Origin: Paulinella micropora
Lineage: Eukaryota > Cercozoa > Imbricatea > Euglyphida > Paulinellidae
Assembly: GCA_019918135.1 (NCBI GenBank)
Contig: WBZZ01006247.1
Coordinates: 47,501 to 111,500 of the forward strand
Direction of reading: 5' to 3'
Length of the DNA: 64,000 nucleotides
Under the pieces are notes generated by a model that did not search any database, had not been told where the DNA came from, and worked only from the letters and a program-made list of their open reading frames with translations. Made by a program: the position numbers and the translations under genes. How positions within the stretch are numbered: position 1 is the first letter of the stretch; every line of letters starts with the position of its first letter. Below, piece by piece: positions 47,217 to 58,270 of the stretch.

Positions 47217-48870
47217 TCAACCACCTCCCCGGTGTGATAATGAAGAAGAAACTGATGACAATTGCAATGTGTCGAAATCGGCGTGGTACCTGTCCATCCA
47301 AGTGGCACGTCTAGATCTCACTGCATTTACAGCTGTGGAAAGGGCTGTGCGCCTGGCTGGAGTGCCTGAAGCCCCAGCCAGAGCCTGTCCCCCGCTGGCG
47401 TTTGACGTAGACTGCGTGTACACGCTTCCTGGCCCATCATCATTACTGGCCGGTCTGCATGCTTTCTACCTCTGCTTCTTCTCCCCTGGCTGCGCATGCG
47501 TGTGGAAATATTCCAGTCCTTCGTCGCTTGTTGGCTCCTGATGAAAGACGTCTTGGTGATCTGCTGATGGAAGAACTTTCAGCATCTGCTGAACCTCCTG
47601 GCTGCATGCTTGGCTGGGAGGGTTGCGACACCTGGGATGTATCATCCCTGTGTGCATGCTCGCTGCAATCAAATCAAGGAAGGAGCAATCATGTTGGTTC
47701 AACTCAGATTCAACTGCAACAAACACAAGCAACGACCTTTTTGAATTCGGATCATCAACCAAGCAGTCCTCGATCGCAGCTTGCACAGTCTGCAACCATG
47801 CAACCTGGATTAGACGCCTGCAACGTAACACGTTTTGATCGAACTTGTCAATCAAGTTTTGTGTCGCAGGGAAATCTAGTTGAAATGGAACTCTTACTTC
47901 CAACATGTCGTCAGCGGACGTCCAAGCATTCGGGTCTCCGGTCGGGTACATGTAGCACTCATTGCTCACGAGTTCATCGCACGACACTTGCAGAAAGGCG
48001 TAGGCGTAGTAAACCTCCTGTCAGTCAAGATTAAGGGTCTGACCATCTGATTTAGACAGTTCTCTAGCCATCCCTCTGTTTTGTGTCACAAGCATTGTCT
48101 GCTCTACGTGTTTCACGTTGAAGCGTAACGAATCACTACTCATGTGCCTGACCACCGCGCTCAGGTTCGCTTCACATTTTTCTTCGGAGAAAATCCTCGG
48201 GTCTGTACTGAACGCGGTCCAGACTGGATGATTTGTCAGGCGCCAGTAATTAAGCTTCAACAAGTGCATGCACAGTACATGTGAGTACTCGTTAGCTCTG
48301 AAATGCAAGATAACGTGCAGTGCGCGATGCAAGTAAGCGAGAATATGCATGGGCAAGTTTTCTCTGATCACACACCCCAAATCCTGTGCCTATCAAACAA
48401 GCATCATCAATTGGATGTTTGTTGTGTCATCTGCACTACCTACCACAGGCATGAACCACTCCATCAAGTCCCTGATGCTAGCAGCACTCTTGCGAGCTTG
48501 TTCCGACACAGATTGATTCGTACAGAGTTGATGGAATTGGTTACTCACTCTAGGGTAAGCAAGCCAAAGGTAGCACATGGTGGTCGTGACAGTCTTAAGC
48601 TTGGGCTTGATTGTGAATTTTTTGTCAGGGAAGAGTTCGTGTCAGAGCGGGTCACAAATTGTCATCGAATAGGTTTTCCAGATCAACGTGCAAAGAAACT
48701 TGTGAACATGCCAGTGTCCGAGCGCTACACACATCCAAGGCTTGAGGTGTCTAAACTCGTTGCTAGTGTCGTACACTGCCTGCAGAGCAATCAACATTAC
48801 AAGCTGTTTGCAACTTCATCCAGAAGTCACGACCTTCATGATTCTTTTGTACACATTGGAATCTACTGTA
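47217..48870 (-). pseudogene. Diverged inverted copy 2 of the unknown gene
   Basis: The minus strand encodes segments colinear with 44.65-46.1 kb. 'CVIRENLPMHILAYLHRALH' (48380-48300) matches 'CVIRENMP..' at 45070. 'LRFNVKHVEQTMLVTQNRG' matches 'MRFDVKQVEQTLLLVTHSRG'. 'NVLRCRRLIQVAWLQTVQAA' matches 'NVDRCRRLTVLDWLVTVCAA'. The tail 'RSRRATWMDRYHADFD' near 47300 matches 'RGARASTWQLRFFEDI'. Similarity is perhaps 60-70% in protein by eye. Reading frames are interrupted, including one stop between 'DGQTLNLD' and 'QEVYYAYAFLQ', so it is a decayed copy. It faces copy 1 tail to tail. Confidence 0.75.
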
Positions 48871-49213
48871 AACAGCTCGTACTCTTCTACTGTTCTACTG
48901 TAGACAGATATAGTTCTACTGTTCTACTGTTCTTAGTGTTCCTACTAGTCCTAGTCAATGTGCTAGTGTTCTAGTAGTTATACAGTCACAAGTTATACAG
49001 TTATTCTATTAATAGTTATTAAACCATATACTCTCCGCAAGTATATAGAACCGTGCCAACAATGGGTTTGGTCTAGTTGCTGTGATGATGAACACTAGCT
49101 CTACTAGCACTAGTAGCTAGACTCTAAAGACTAGGAACAGATGAACTACGTATACTACTACTAAGTACTACTCAGTTGAAGTACTTGTACCAGTACAGTA
49201 GTATTAATATATA
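48871..49213. other. CTAG/ACTAGT-rich AT sequence
   Basis: No gene. Repeated 'TTCTACTGTTCTACTG' units lie near 48885-48935 and dense CTAG/TACTAG words up to 49200, resembling 46731-47110 on the other side of the decayed gene copy. The two flanks may be related ends of one unit. Confidence 0.5.
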
Positions 49214-49646
49214 ATCACTGAGGAACTAGTAATTTACTATACGAAATGGAATCTGTCAAACTTATTTCCACCCTACCAGTAATTTATCGCCTAAGGTGCA
49301 CTGGAAAGTTTCCCTTTTTACAGAAGCAATTTCCCTTTTTACCCATATCAACTCGTAACTTTCTCACTTTGACCGTACTACCAACGCTTCCATTTTAACG
49401 CAACCACATCCGTAACCACACAACCAAACCAACCTAAACTAGTCTTGCAACACGACTTCCGTCTCACAACCTTCGTTGTGAGCATACCGCACAAACCTTG
49501 GCAACTAAGCACACACCAAAACCCTTTACCCTTACCCTACCCTTACCCTCAAACTCAAACTTAAACTTGCACTTACTTAACCTTTGGCAAAGGGGTGAGC
49601 ACGGTCATTCGAGGTCTGGTAAACCCCTGTTATTAAATGACTATTC
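49214..49646 (+). other. Element E 5' noncoding region
   Basis: Shared with E' (57437 to 57055 and 74 to 1) at high identity. It includes a stretch near 49520-49560 of degenerate CCCTTACCCTACCCTTACCC repeats, G-rich on the other strand. No reading frame is supported before 49647. Confidence 0.75.
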
Positions 49647-52396
49647 TTGAAAGTTACATCTGCATCCTTGTCCCTCCTCAGGTTCGGGATTCGACACGTC
49701 TGGCCTACCAGACCGCCTACGATGAGCAATCATCGCAGAGACAAGCCCTCAAGAACTGGAGAAGACTCAAGCAACTACAACTCTGGGACCCAGTCTCAAC
49801 GACATCGCGACTCCTACCGTCGAAGAAGTAGGTCAGCCTCCCCATACCACAGACGGAGATCCGAATCACCACACCGCACCTACCAGCAACGATCTAGCCA
49901 ACAGTACAACAACAGACCTGATTACAATCCACGTCGAGCACGTAGTCCTACTCGAAGCCTCCAAAGCTCACACTCGGGAAAAAGACGGTCACCATCCCCA
50001 AACACAACAAGACGCAATCGACCTGGAAACTATGACCAACGTCAACGTGGGGATAGACAGCAAGATCGACATCAATCGGCTTCGCATCAAAGCTCTAAGC
50101 ATAGCTACGAACCTGACTCCACTCGCTCACCACAAAAACAAGAACAGAACACTACTCGCCCTCGTTCTCCCAACCCCTATCAAACGAGTATGGAAAAACT
50201 TAGAGCAGAAAAAGAACAAGAGAAGTTGCAGCAACAGAAGCAGCCAAGACAAAGAAACAAACAAGCAGTCCCACCCCTACACTTTGATCGGCTAATCACC
50301 CTAGATGTGTGTCATACTACAATTCTCATGGAATTCACTAACGGGCAAGCTCGTGATTGGAAGTTCAATTTACTTTCCCGTAGTCAGAAAGTAGAACTTG
50401 GAGCAGAAGGCCAAGAGATGAAAGACGAACAACGAATCGATGCCTGGATAAACACCCCTCCCTCAAGAACCCCACGCCTACCACTCCTTATCCCTTTCTA
50501 TGGCGGAGCACACCGCGCTTTCATTGAAACTCTCCTCTCGCAGATCGAAGACAAGTCGCCTAACCGGACGAAGCAAGAAGCACCAGAAATGGCTACTGGT
50601 CTTGGAAACTAGCTGCACATATATACAATTGTCTGACAGTACGTCGCTCATACGTCCACTGAAAGGGAACCGGGAACCAAGGAAGGTGAGGCCCTATCTG
50701 CAACTGAAATCATGCACCACTCCTACTTCTCCAAAATCTCAAGCCTCTGGTTCGAAACAATGAGGAAATCTGTCGAGCAACAACGCAACCACTGGCGAAT
50801 GGGAAACGCACTCAACGACTGCCTCGCCAATGCACTCCTCTCTATGCTCGACTACATTCACTCACACTACGACGACGACGCCAAATGCATCCTCCAAAAC
50901 TATCGCCAGATCCCTCTCAATCCCATGGCACAACGAAAACAACAGCAAGCGAATGAACCTGAATGCCCAACCACAATCGAACGGAAACCTGCACCAGTTG
51001 TACTAAGACGCAAGCAGACCATCACCAAGTCTGAAACGGAGGAACAAGTCAAGAAAGCGAAAATAGACTCTACCACCGATCAATCTGCGTCTACTACGAA
51101 GAAACCACATCTGGACAATCCCTCTGGAGGCAAACAAGAAGCAAAGTCGCAACAAACGAAGAAGGCCCTGACCCTGGACGACGAAGAATTTCAAAATAGC
51201 TTCTCCTCAGGGAACACTATCCCAAAACCTAAACTACCGCACTCATAACTACTTTACAACCAGCCCTCATTATCAAACTACCACAAATAACTCTTTCTTG
51301 TCCTTTGACAGTAGCTCGCGCTCACCCACCCCCCAGAATACTCAACCGCCCAAACTACCGACATCAGACGCAGAAGTGCCAACGGAGGAAACAGGAAGCA
51401 TGGCTTTGGAAGAAGAGGAAGTCTATGAGAATCACTCTCCGGTCCCCCATACTCGCTTACGCAACCCCCATGCCCTACTAGTCCCACCCAAACCACTACC
51501 TCTGACAAAGATCTCAGCTTACTATACTACTAATGACCCCCTTAGCGATGATGACCCAGAGGAAAGAGGAAATGATGCTTTACTATTCCGTGCGCTAGGC
51601 CATGACCCAAGACCAACCCACCTCCAGCTCTCTCGCAAGCAAGCACGGCTCCAAGCGAGGCCTATACCCAATCCAGTTGATCTCTCTAGCTTACCTGTAC
51701 CCCGACCTGTAGCTCGGCGTCAGGCGAATGCAGCATCAACTACAGCAAACGTGGCAAGCTCGGCATCATCATCATTGTCCTCAACTAACTGCCCCGCCCT
51801 CTACGAACGTGAACAAAACTAACTAGCCATTTGGCACCGATGAGCAACAACAAGCTTTCCTGACTTTCCTAGCCAACATGCCTGCTATCACCAACCTTCT
51901 CACTCAAGCGCGAGAGGTAGTAGCAGCGTCACATTCCAACTCTGTAGCTAACAGCAATCCCTCCAATACCACTGCAGCTAACACAACTCCCGCAGGACCC
52001 ACTACAACGCCTGTTTCGTCTGTAGTGAGATGTGATTCCCGTGTCACACCCCTTCGTCAGACCACTTCGGAAGATGTCACCGGCAGCAGCAGCAGCAGCA
52101 GTTCCTCATCGAAGACGCAGGAGACAGCATCCCCAGCGAACGAGACCGACGACCTGGCCAAGTCCAAGGATGTCCCTGAGGAGTCGACAAAGCAACAGCA
52201 ACAGACTCCCCCCGCACCTGCCGACGACAACCCTGATGGAGATATCCCACCGATGGCAGAGCAAAACGTAGTCAGCCTCAGCATCCAATCGATGCCAACA
52301 AGAGCAATCCCACGCATCTGGTCGAAGAGAAGGAAAACACTGAAGAACTGGAACAGAAGGAAAAGAAAGATCCAGAACAACAGACTGAACAGCTGA
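49647..52396 (+). pseudogene. Element E basic N-terminal region and linker
   Basis: The open stretch 49647-50612 encodes a protein very rich in Arg, Ser, Gln and His ('RRRSRSASPYHRRRSESPHR'), like RS-type nucleic-acid-binding regions, then a more ordered part ('DRLITLDVCHTTILMEF', 'LPLLIPFYGGAHRAFIETLL'). Open stretches 50712-51248, 51298-51822 and 51878-52396, in different frames, encode charged low-complexity linkers. I cannot tell whether this was one protein or a separate upstream ORF. No enzyme motif is visible. Confidence 0.6.
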
Positions 52397-52515
52397 AATC
52401 TGCCTCCAAGGACGCGACCCCGGCCCAAGCCGCTCTCTGTCCCACACTACGCTCAAGCAGAAGACCATCAGGCAAGAGAGAGAAAAACACGAAGAAGACA
52501 GCCTAGGAATGTCTG

Positions 52516-53460
52516 GTGTGTTTTCGCTGGATCGAGGAATCTCTACGCACTCTCCGCAAACTCAATAACAGAGTACGTAACCTAGTTGAACTATCTGGAT
52601 GGATCTCCGCTGAGCACCAGCAGCACTCCACAACGATATCCACTAACTTCGCAATCGCTCGACGACTACTTCGACTGCTCAGCACACAGCTCCTGAACTC
52701 AAGACTAGCCCTAACTCAATCAAAAAGAATAAAATGGTCGGCGTATACACCCCTCATGAAAACAACATACTATATGCTAGTCGCAGCCCTGATATTCAAC
52801 AACACTGACCCTGCCCTCCGTCGCTTTAAACCGATGCTCTGCCTACTGCAACGACAAAATAGAGCCGCATTTCCATTTGACATCCCTAACCCTGGCCGCA
52901 TGCAAGTTATCTATGGTATCGTGGCACCCGGAACTACACACAGCTACATTGGTGAATCCTTCCAATGGGAAAAGAGGATGAAATCTGAACTAACAGGAAT
53001 GCGCAACTTCAGCGACTCACGACACTGCGACCCAGGACAGACACGCTTGCTTGCTTTTGGCCATAAACTAGGAATGCACCGTTTTACATCAATACCCCTA
53101 CTCCTAATGGGGACACTACCAAACTCGGAAACCAAAATGGAACAGAGCTCGGCACGAACCAATCGACGACACATGGAAGCGAAGTTCATCGCCTGGCTGA
53201 AACCGACCCTAAACATAAAACGCAGAGCTTATCCCTCAATCACCTTTCGACACACGGACCTCCCAAAACCATTCTCCCGCAACCGTACGGTTTTCCCGCA
53301 TGAAGTTTGCCGCTACGACAAACCGCACAGATGCAACATGCAATGTAGAAGCCTGACCAACGCCCAGCGACATACCAGCAACCTTACCTACTGGGGAGCC
53401 ACTCCAACACAAGGCCCCTCTCTAATATATACGTCACTCAATCTCTTCCATCTGCGATGA
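52516..53460 (+). pseudogene. Element E GIY-YIG endonuclease domain
   Basis: In this 314-codon stretch 'YGIVAPGTTHSYIGES' (about residues 133-148) is a GIY-YIG signature. It is followed by 'WEKRMKSELTGM' and, about 75 residues later, 'MEAKFIAWLKPTLN', which supplies the usual Glu and Asn. The domain nicks DNA to prime target-site reverse transcription. Upstream is a helical region with several Leu- and Arg-rich segments. Its position before the RT is the unusual feature. The Cys/His cluster 'HEVCRYDKPHRCNMQC' follows the domain. The same frame continues past a stop into the next piece. Confidence 0.82.
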
Positions 53461-53520
53461 CCTCGATCCGGGCACTGTATACCGTCTCAGAAAACACGGA
53501 AATGGCTCTGGACTAAACGA

Positions 53521-54324
53521 ATGGACTATACCTCGAGATTCTATGGAACCTCCAAAATCTATGAAGTTTCTCAGATTTCCCCATACCAACCATATGTACT
53601 GCTACGCTCAACTGCCGCCCTCCGCTTCTTGGCAAAACCCGAAACCTCTTGCCTACTCCGACTTTCCAACTCGGGAGCCATTCTGGAGCAAACAAGTGAC
53701 CTACGTGTTGAACTCGCCTACCATCCCCAACGCTGGATCAAACACATAAGGCAAGCAACAGCCTACCAGGCACTACGAGTATGGCAACAAGCGCAAAGTA
53801 TCGAGAATCACCGCACAAAACTCTATGCTTGCAACGTACTCTCCCATCACCTAAGGAAGAAGCATCCCCTCATCCTATCCAACAAAACCTTTACCATGCA
53901 GATGAACGACAGAATGTGCATTAACAGAAGATCTCTGAGAGCCATACAAGAGCAAATTCTACACGTCTTTCTCTCCGATAGAAATATCAGGAAGACTACT
54001 CTCTCCCTATGCAAGATCAGCTACAAACGACCGGGCTCAATCGCATCAAGACTCATCAATGCCCCACGGCACCTTGCCAAGTTCAAACTCCGACCACACA
54101 CCATGAGACGACCAGCTTGCACCTGCAAAACTTGGCCGAAACGCTTATTTTCATCACATTCCATTCCGACTAGCAACGGCACAAGGAGTCATAGGACGTG
54201 TTGGCAAACTAAGTGCAGCTACGATACCACACCCAACACCGGGCTTCATTCTCAAGTCTCTCCTGGGCTCCACCATCTCCTTTGTAAAAAGAATCCAAAC
54301 GGCCCTACGCCTACCGACAATTAA
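53521..54324 (+). pseudogene. Element E linker with CxC motif
   Basis: This stretch links the endonuclease to the RT. It is mostly helical and basic. 'RRPACTCKTWPKRL' at about residues 197-210 (54107-54148) is the CxC signature known from endonuclease-first Penelope elements. A second Cys and a His-rich part follow before the frame closes. No catalytic function is assigned to this linker. Confidence 0.72.
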
Positions 54325-54418
54325 CTTCGAACATAAACAAACGCAATCAAATGCAAAACTAGACACATCAGATGACGATAAACTCGACTGCAAAGCCTGG
54401 ATCAATCTACTCTACGCC

Positions 54419-55579
54419 ATGGCTGAAGCACTACCCCATCGCAACAAACACCTACTCAGTCGTCTTATCGATATCTATAAAAACCTCAGCGAAACCTGCC
54501 CAAAACCACCACCGAACTCCGTTTCTGAGAAAGATATCATGTTGGTCCAAGTATATCTATCCCGCATGGTGGTCCAAGCACTAGACAAGAACAACAATCA
54601 ACTATGGGCCGAATGCCCGGTCCTCACTTGGGAACGCATACAGAAAGAAGTAATCAAGGCGCCTTCGTTCATGCCTGTGTCAACGAATCGCAAAGAACTA
54701 CTGCACGCCTACCGCACTGATTTCCAACAACACAACCTTCAACGCTTCGGATCCCTTAGAACTCGAAAAATAGCAATCCACTCCACAACTCTCTTACCGA
54801 AAAACAAAGACCCTGTTAACAAAACCAGACTTATCTGCAATCAAGCCCATTCACCATGGCGCTCAATCCTACGCAGGGTTGGCAAAGTCCTAAGTTTCCT
54901 AACCCTTGAACTCTCTCGTCGTGTCCGCACCTTCAACCTCAACGGACTAGATCGAATCCGATCCCATCTCTATCGTGCATACATTGTCAAGACTTTCTCG
55001 AACCTCAATGCCACAGAGGACTCGAAACGAACTGTTAGAGTTTTCCAATTTGACGTCAAGCAAATGTTCACATGGCTGGCCCAATCCAGCACGATGCAAT
55101 CTCTACGCTTTGCCCTTGCGTACATCAGCTTCCAACCCCCGCAAAGTCGAAACTGGAAACCCGTCGTCTACATCTCCAAAACCCGCAAGGAGAATGGAAA
55201 GTATGATATCGGATGGAATCGAAGCTACGCTCCGCATTACTATTTCGCCTTCGCCTTTGACGACATCATCAACATTGTGTCCCTCGACTTTGCCCACTCT
55301 CACTTTACTCTTGGAGACGCTGTCATTGTCCAAAAAGACGGATGCCCGATTGGCGGATACCTCTCCTCACCCCTGGCACAAATGAAATGCATGTGCGATG
55401 AAGCAGTTCTTATTCGCACCCTTCTAAGCACATCCTTCGCAAAACAAATCTATGGCATACGCCAAATCGACGACCTCCTACTACTCGTACTTGCCAATTG
55501 GAACAACGAACTAGAAGCCAATGAAGCCCACAAACTACTGCAAACAATACGTGACTCTGGCATATTGTTATGGATATGA
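54419..55579 (+). pseudogene. Element E reverse transcriptase domain
   Basis: The 386-codon stretch has RT fingers ('TTLLPKNKDPVNKTRLICNQ'), motif A 'VFQFDVKQMFTWL' near residue 212, motif B 'CPIGGYLSSPLAQMKCM' near 310 and motif C 'IRQIDDLLLLVL' near 345. Penelope RTs are the closest relatives of telomerase RT. The roughly 85 residues between motifs A and B, longer than in LINE RTs, deserve comparison with the insertion-in-fingers/IFD discussion for this group. The frame closes about 35 residues after motif C, so the thumb is missing or shifted out of frame. Confidence 0.85.
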
Positions 55580-55900
55580 GGGGCTGCGAGAGGGAAATGG
55601 TACTGGTTCGCAGGGTCAGCTGAGGATGCTGGCCATCCCGTGGGTCCCGTCATGTCCAAACTAGCCTAAGGGACCGAGATGACAGGGATCATGGTTCGGG
55701 TCAAAGTCAATGCGCCCCCAGCGTCTCTCCATGGGGACTGTGGGATAGGTGCAGCATTTTTGGCATCACGACCGAATATATCGGCACGATTCGGCTGTGT
55801 GTGGGATAGAACGAACCTGCCGAGTGCGAAGTGGGTAAGGACTCCTTGGTGAGCCACAATAGGAGCACTGCTGTGAAATCCTTTCCCTGACCCTAGGTGA
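55580..55900. other. Undefined junction between E and D leader
   Basis: Moderately GC-rich sequence after the RT stop, possibly the E 3' part out of frame. I could not place the end of E or find a target duplication, and I see no independent gene. Confidence 0.4.
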
Positions 55901-56704
55901 CCTGTTGGATATAGGTGGGTAAGGAGGGAGTGAAGTGTTGAGGTAGGAGAGTGATTTGTTGCTTGAAATTTTCGACGAAGTTGGAATCGCCAAAAATGAA
56001 CAAATGAAACGTCTGGTTGACGTCACTCTATCTCCTTTTGTCTTGGCCTATATTCCCACTAACTAGCCTCCCTACCCCCTGCAAATTGGCTGCAATGGAG
56101 GGGCTGAGTATGAGCTAGTTTGCACAATCAGACTTTGGTGCACAGCACTCGTTTTCTGTTTTCTGTCTTTCTATGTCTGCTCTCTACTCCCTTGTGCACT
56201 TTGGATGCTTGGAAGTGGGCACGAAATGACAGAACAAGTGAGTGTTGTTGTTGGAAGACAAATTGATTGTCTGTGCAGTCTGTTTCGGATGATGGATAGA
56301 GGATATGACGTGGTTTGTAGGTGTGTGTGTAGGAGTTCGTTACTGTCGTATACGTTTGCTCCCCTTGCCACCCAACCACCTACACTCTACCCTTCTCTCC
56401 TATCTCTCTGTTATGTCCTCACACTATATACGATTGGTTGTATTGTGCGGGAGGAGGAGATAGTGGGTGGGTGTGTATAGGTGTCAACAGGGATTGAGTC
56501 GTACGTGTCTGTTTGCCACACGTTCTAGCCTTTATAATTGGCAGAAGTGAGCAAATAGGAACAGAACACACACGTCCTCCCCTCCCCATATTCCTCTATC
56601 TATCTTGTGCAATGGATCCTCTCTCCTTATTTATACGTTGCAAAGAATAGGGATAGCGAAGTATCAAACTTGGCGTAAAAGGAAAACAGGTATGGGACTC
56701 CAAG
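55901..56704 (-). other. Element D leader and primer binding site
   Basis: No gene is supported. The minus-strand sequence at 56691-56704 is CTTGGAGTCCCATA, with the TGGAGTCC core shared with A and B. Upstream (lower coordinates) is untranslated leader of a few hundred bases whose exact start is unknown. Confidence 0.6.
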
Positions 56705-57054
56705 TTTGCCGGTTCGATGTCAAAAAAATATATTTATTGATGCCTATCCTTTTACTCAACCAAATTCAATAACTTCGCCAGTAACCCAATCTTCTTCACT
56801 TATATAAATAAAGATCAAAGATGGTGGGAAAATGTGGGAGACTAGCGAAGCCCAAAAACAACCAAGGCAAACACCGGCCAGTTCCCGTTGTCCGGTCTAA
56901 CGATAATATATTCTGACCTAAAAAGGATAACGGACCTTTTTAGTAATATTATCATTATCCGGTTAGATGGTATTAATAGGAACAATCTCTTATTGTGTCT
57001 GGACCGACACGGGGTATTAACAAAGTAGCACATATTTACCTATCTGCGCCTACA
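56705..57054 (-). repeat. Element D 5' LTR (intact copy)
   Basis: About 350 bp, matching the three-piece left LTR. Target copy AAAG follows at 57055-57058. It contains 'TCACTTATATAAATAAAG', an AT-rich candidate promoter or poly(A) region. Confidence 0.9.
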
Positions 57055-57437
57055 AAAGGTTAAGTAAGTGCAAGTTTAAGTTTGAGTTTGAGGGTAAGGG
57101 TAAGGTAAGGGTAAAGGGTTTTGGTGTGTGCTTAGTTGCCAAGGTTTGTGCGGTATGCTCAGTGGCAACGAAGGTTGTGAGACGGAAGTCGTGTTGCAAG
57201 ACTAGTTTAGGTTGGTTTGGTTGTGTGGTTACGGATGTGGTTGCGATAAAATGGAAGCGTTGGTAGTAGGTCAAAGTGAGAAAATTACGAGTTGATATGG
57301 GTAAAAAGGGAAATTGCTTCTGTGACTAGTAAAAAGTGAAAAATTTTCCAGTGCACCTTGGGCGATAAATTACTGGTAGGGTGGAAATAAGTTTGACAGA
57401 TTCCATTTCGTATAGTAAATTACTAGTTCCTCAGTGA
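57055..57437 (-). mobile_element. Element E' 5' end (Penelope-like, minus strand)
   Basis: Reverse complement of about 49214-49590 with scattered differences (for example at the homopolymer near 57320). The homology ends at AATCACTGAGG on both copies. It continues, across the D insertion, at 74 to 1. Confidence 0.88.
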
Positions 57438-58270
57438 TTTTATTAGTTCCCCCGGTTAGTCAAGCCGGGAGCCTGTGGGGAATGAGAAGAATAGGATAAA
57501 GATGAGGGTGGTATGTTTGAGGTGTGTTAGTTACTTTCGGATTTGTAGAAAGGTTAATGGGGCTAGTGCGTGGTCCTGTAGCTTTGCTAGTGGGGTCACC
57601 ATGAATCAGTGGCTTGTGGAAAGGAATTGCATAGGAACTGCCATTGTTCGGCGTATGTCTGTAAGTGCCCTACATTGGTTGGTAAATGAGCGAAGGTGCA
57701 TATGATGATGGCCAGGTCCCGCCATTCGTCAGGGCAAAGGAAGTATATTTGATCAAGGGCGGCTTTCCAGACAGAGCTCGGGTAGGGAATCTCCACCATA
57801 AGTTGTAGTAGATCTTGGGAAGTGGTTTGGCGTGCGAAGTTGGCTAGCATTCCGACCAGGGTGCCATGGAGTATCGTACGGTTGATGTAATGGGAGTAGG
57901 GTGGAAGGCGTGGTATTGGTTGCTGGTTGTGGGTCATCATATCCTTCCAGTTCTTGAAGAGTGGTCGAATATTGAAGCCTCGAGTTGGGTCCTGGTGTAG
58001 TTGGATCGATACCCCTGCGAAATCCACAATAAAGGTAGCATCTTTCTGCGTTGGAGTATTCTCTTCCAGTTCAAGGCCCCCAGTATAGGCGTGGGGTTGT
58101 GATGGGGATGCGATAGTTGTGTATGGGGACATCAACCATTGGACCAGAGCAACCATGGTGGTGGAGGGAAAAGACAAGGTGCTTGGTTTGATGTCCACTA
58201 ACCCACGGTTCATAGAGCCCAAATCGATAGTGGACCTTATAACACTGTGGGAGGACTTATGTATGTGTTG
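57438..58270. other. Unassigned sequence before element F gag
   Basis: No LTR was recognised. The minus strand is open for 279 codons (58435-57596), with a plausible protein-like composition after about residue 70 ('FKNWKDMMTHNQQP', 'CPDEWRDLAIIICTFAH'). It may be a fragment of another gag in inverted orientation, back to back with the F gag. Confidence 0.4.

Larger units (their letters stand above)
49214..55700 (+). mobile_element. Penelope-like element E with N-terminal GIY-YIG endonuclease
   Basis: E encodes, in order, a basic Arg/Ser/Gln-rich region, a GIY-YIG endonuclease, a CxC motif and a reverse transcriptase. Classical Penelope elements have the endonuclease at the C-terminus; this permuted order with a CxC linker is the mark of the Naiad/Chlamys group. 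The left end is fixed by comparison with E': homology starts at about 49214 in E and 57437 in E'. The right end is uncertain. Reading frames shift several times (49647-51248, 51298-51822, 51878-52396, 52516-54324, 54419-55579), so this copy is defective. It lies inside element D. Confidence 0.85.

Noticed and set aside
52032-52468. Frames on both strands over 52.0-52.5 kb as separate genes
   Set aside because: They are low-complexity shadows of the element E linker.
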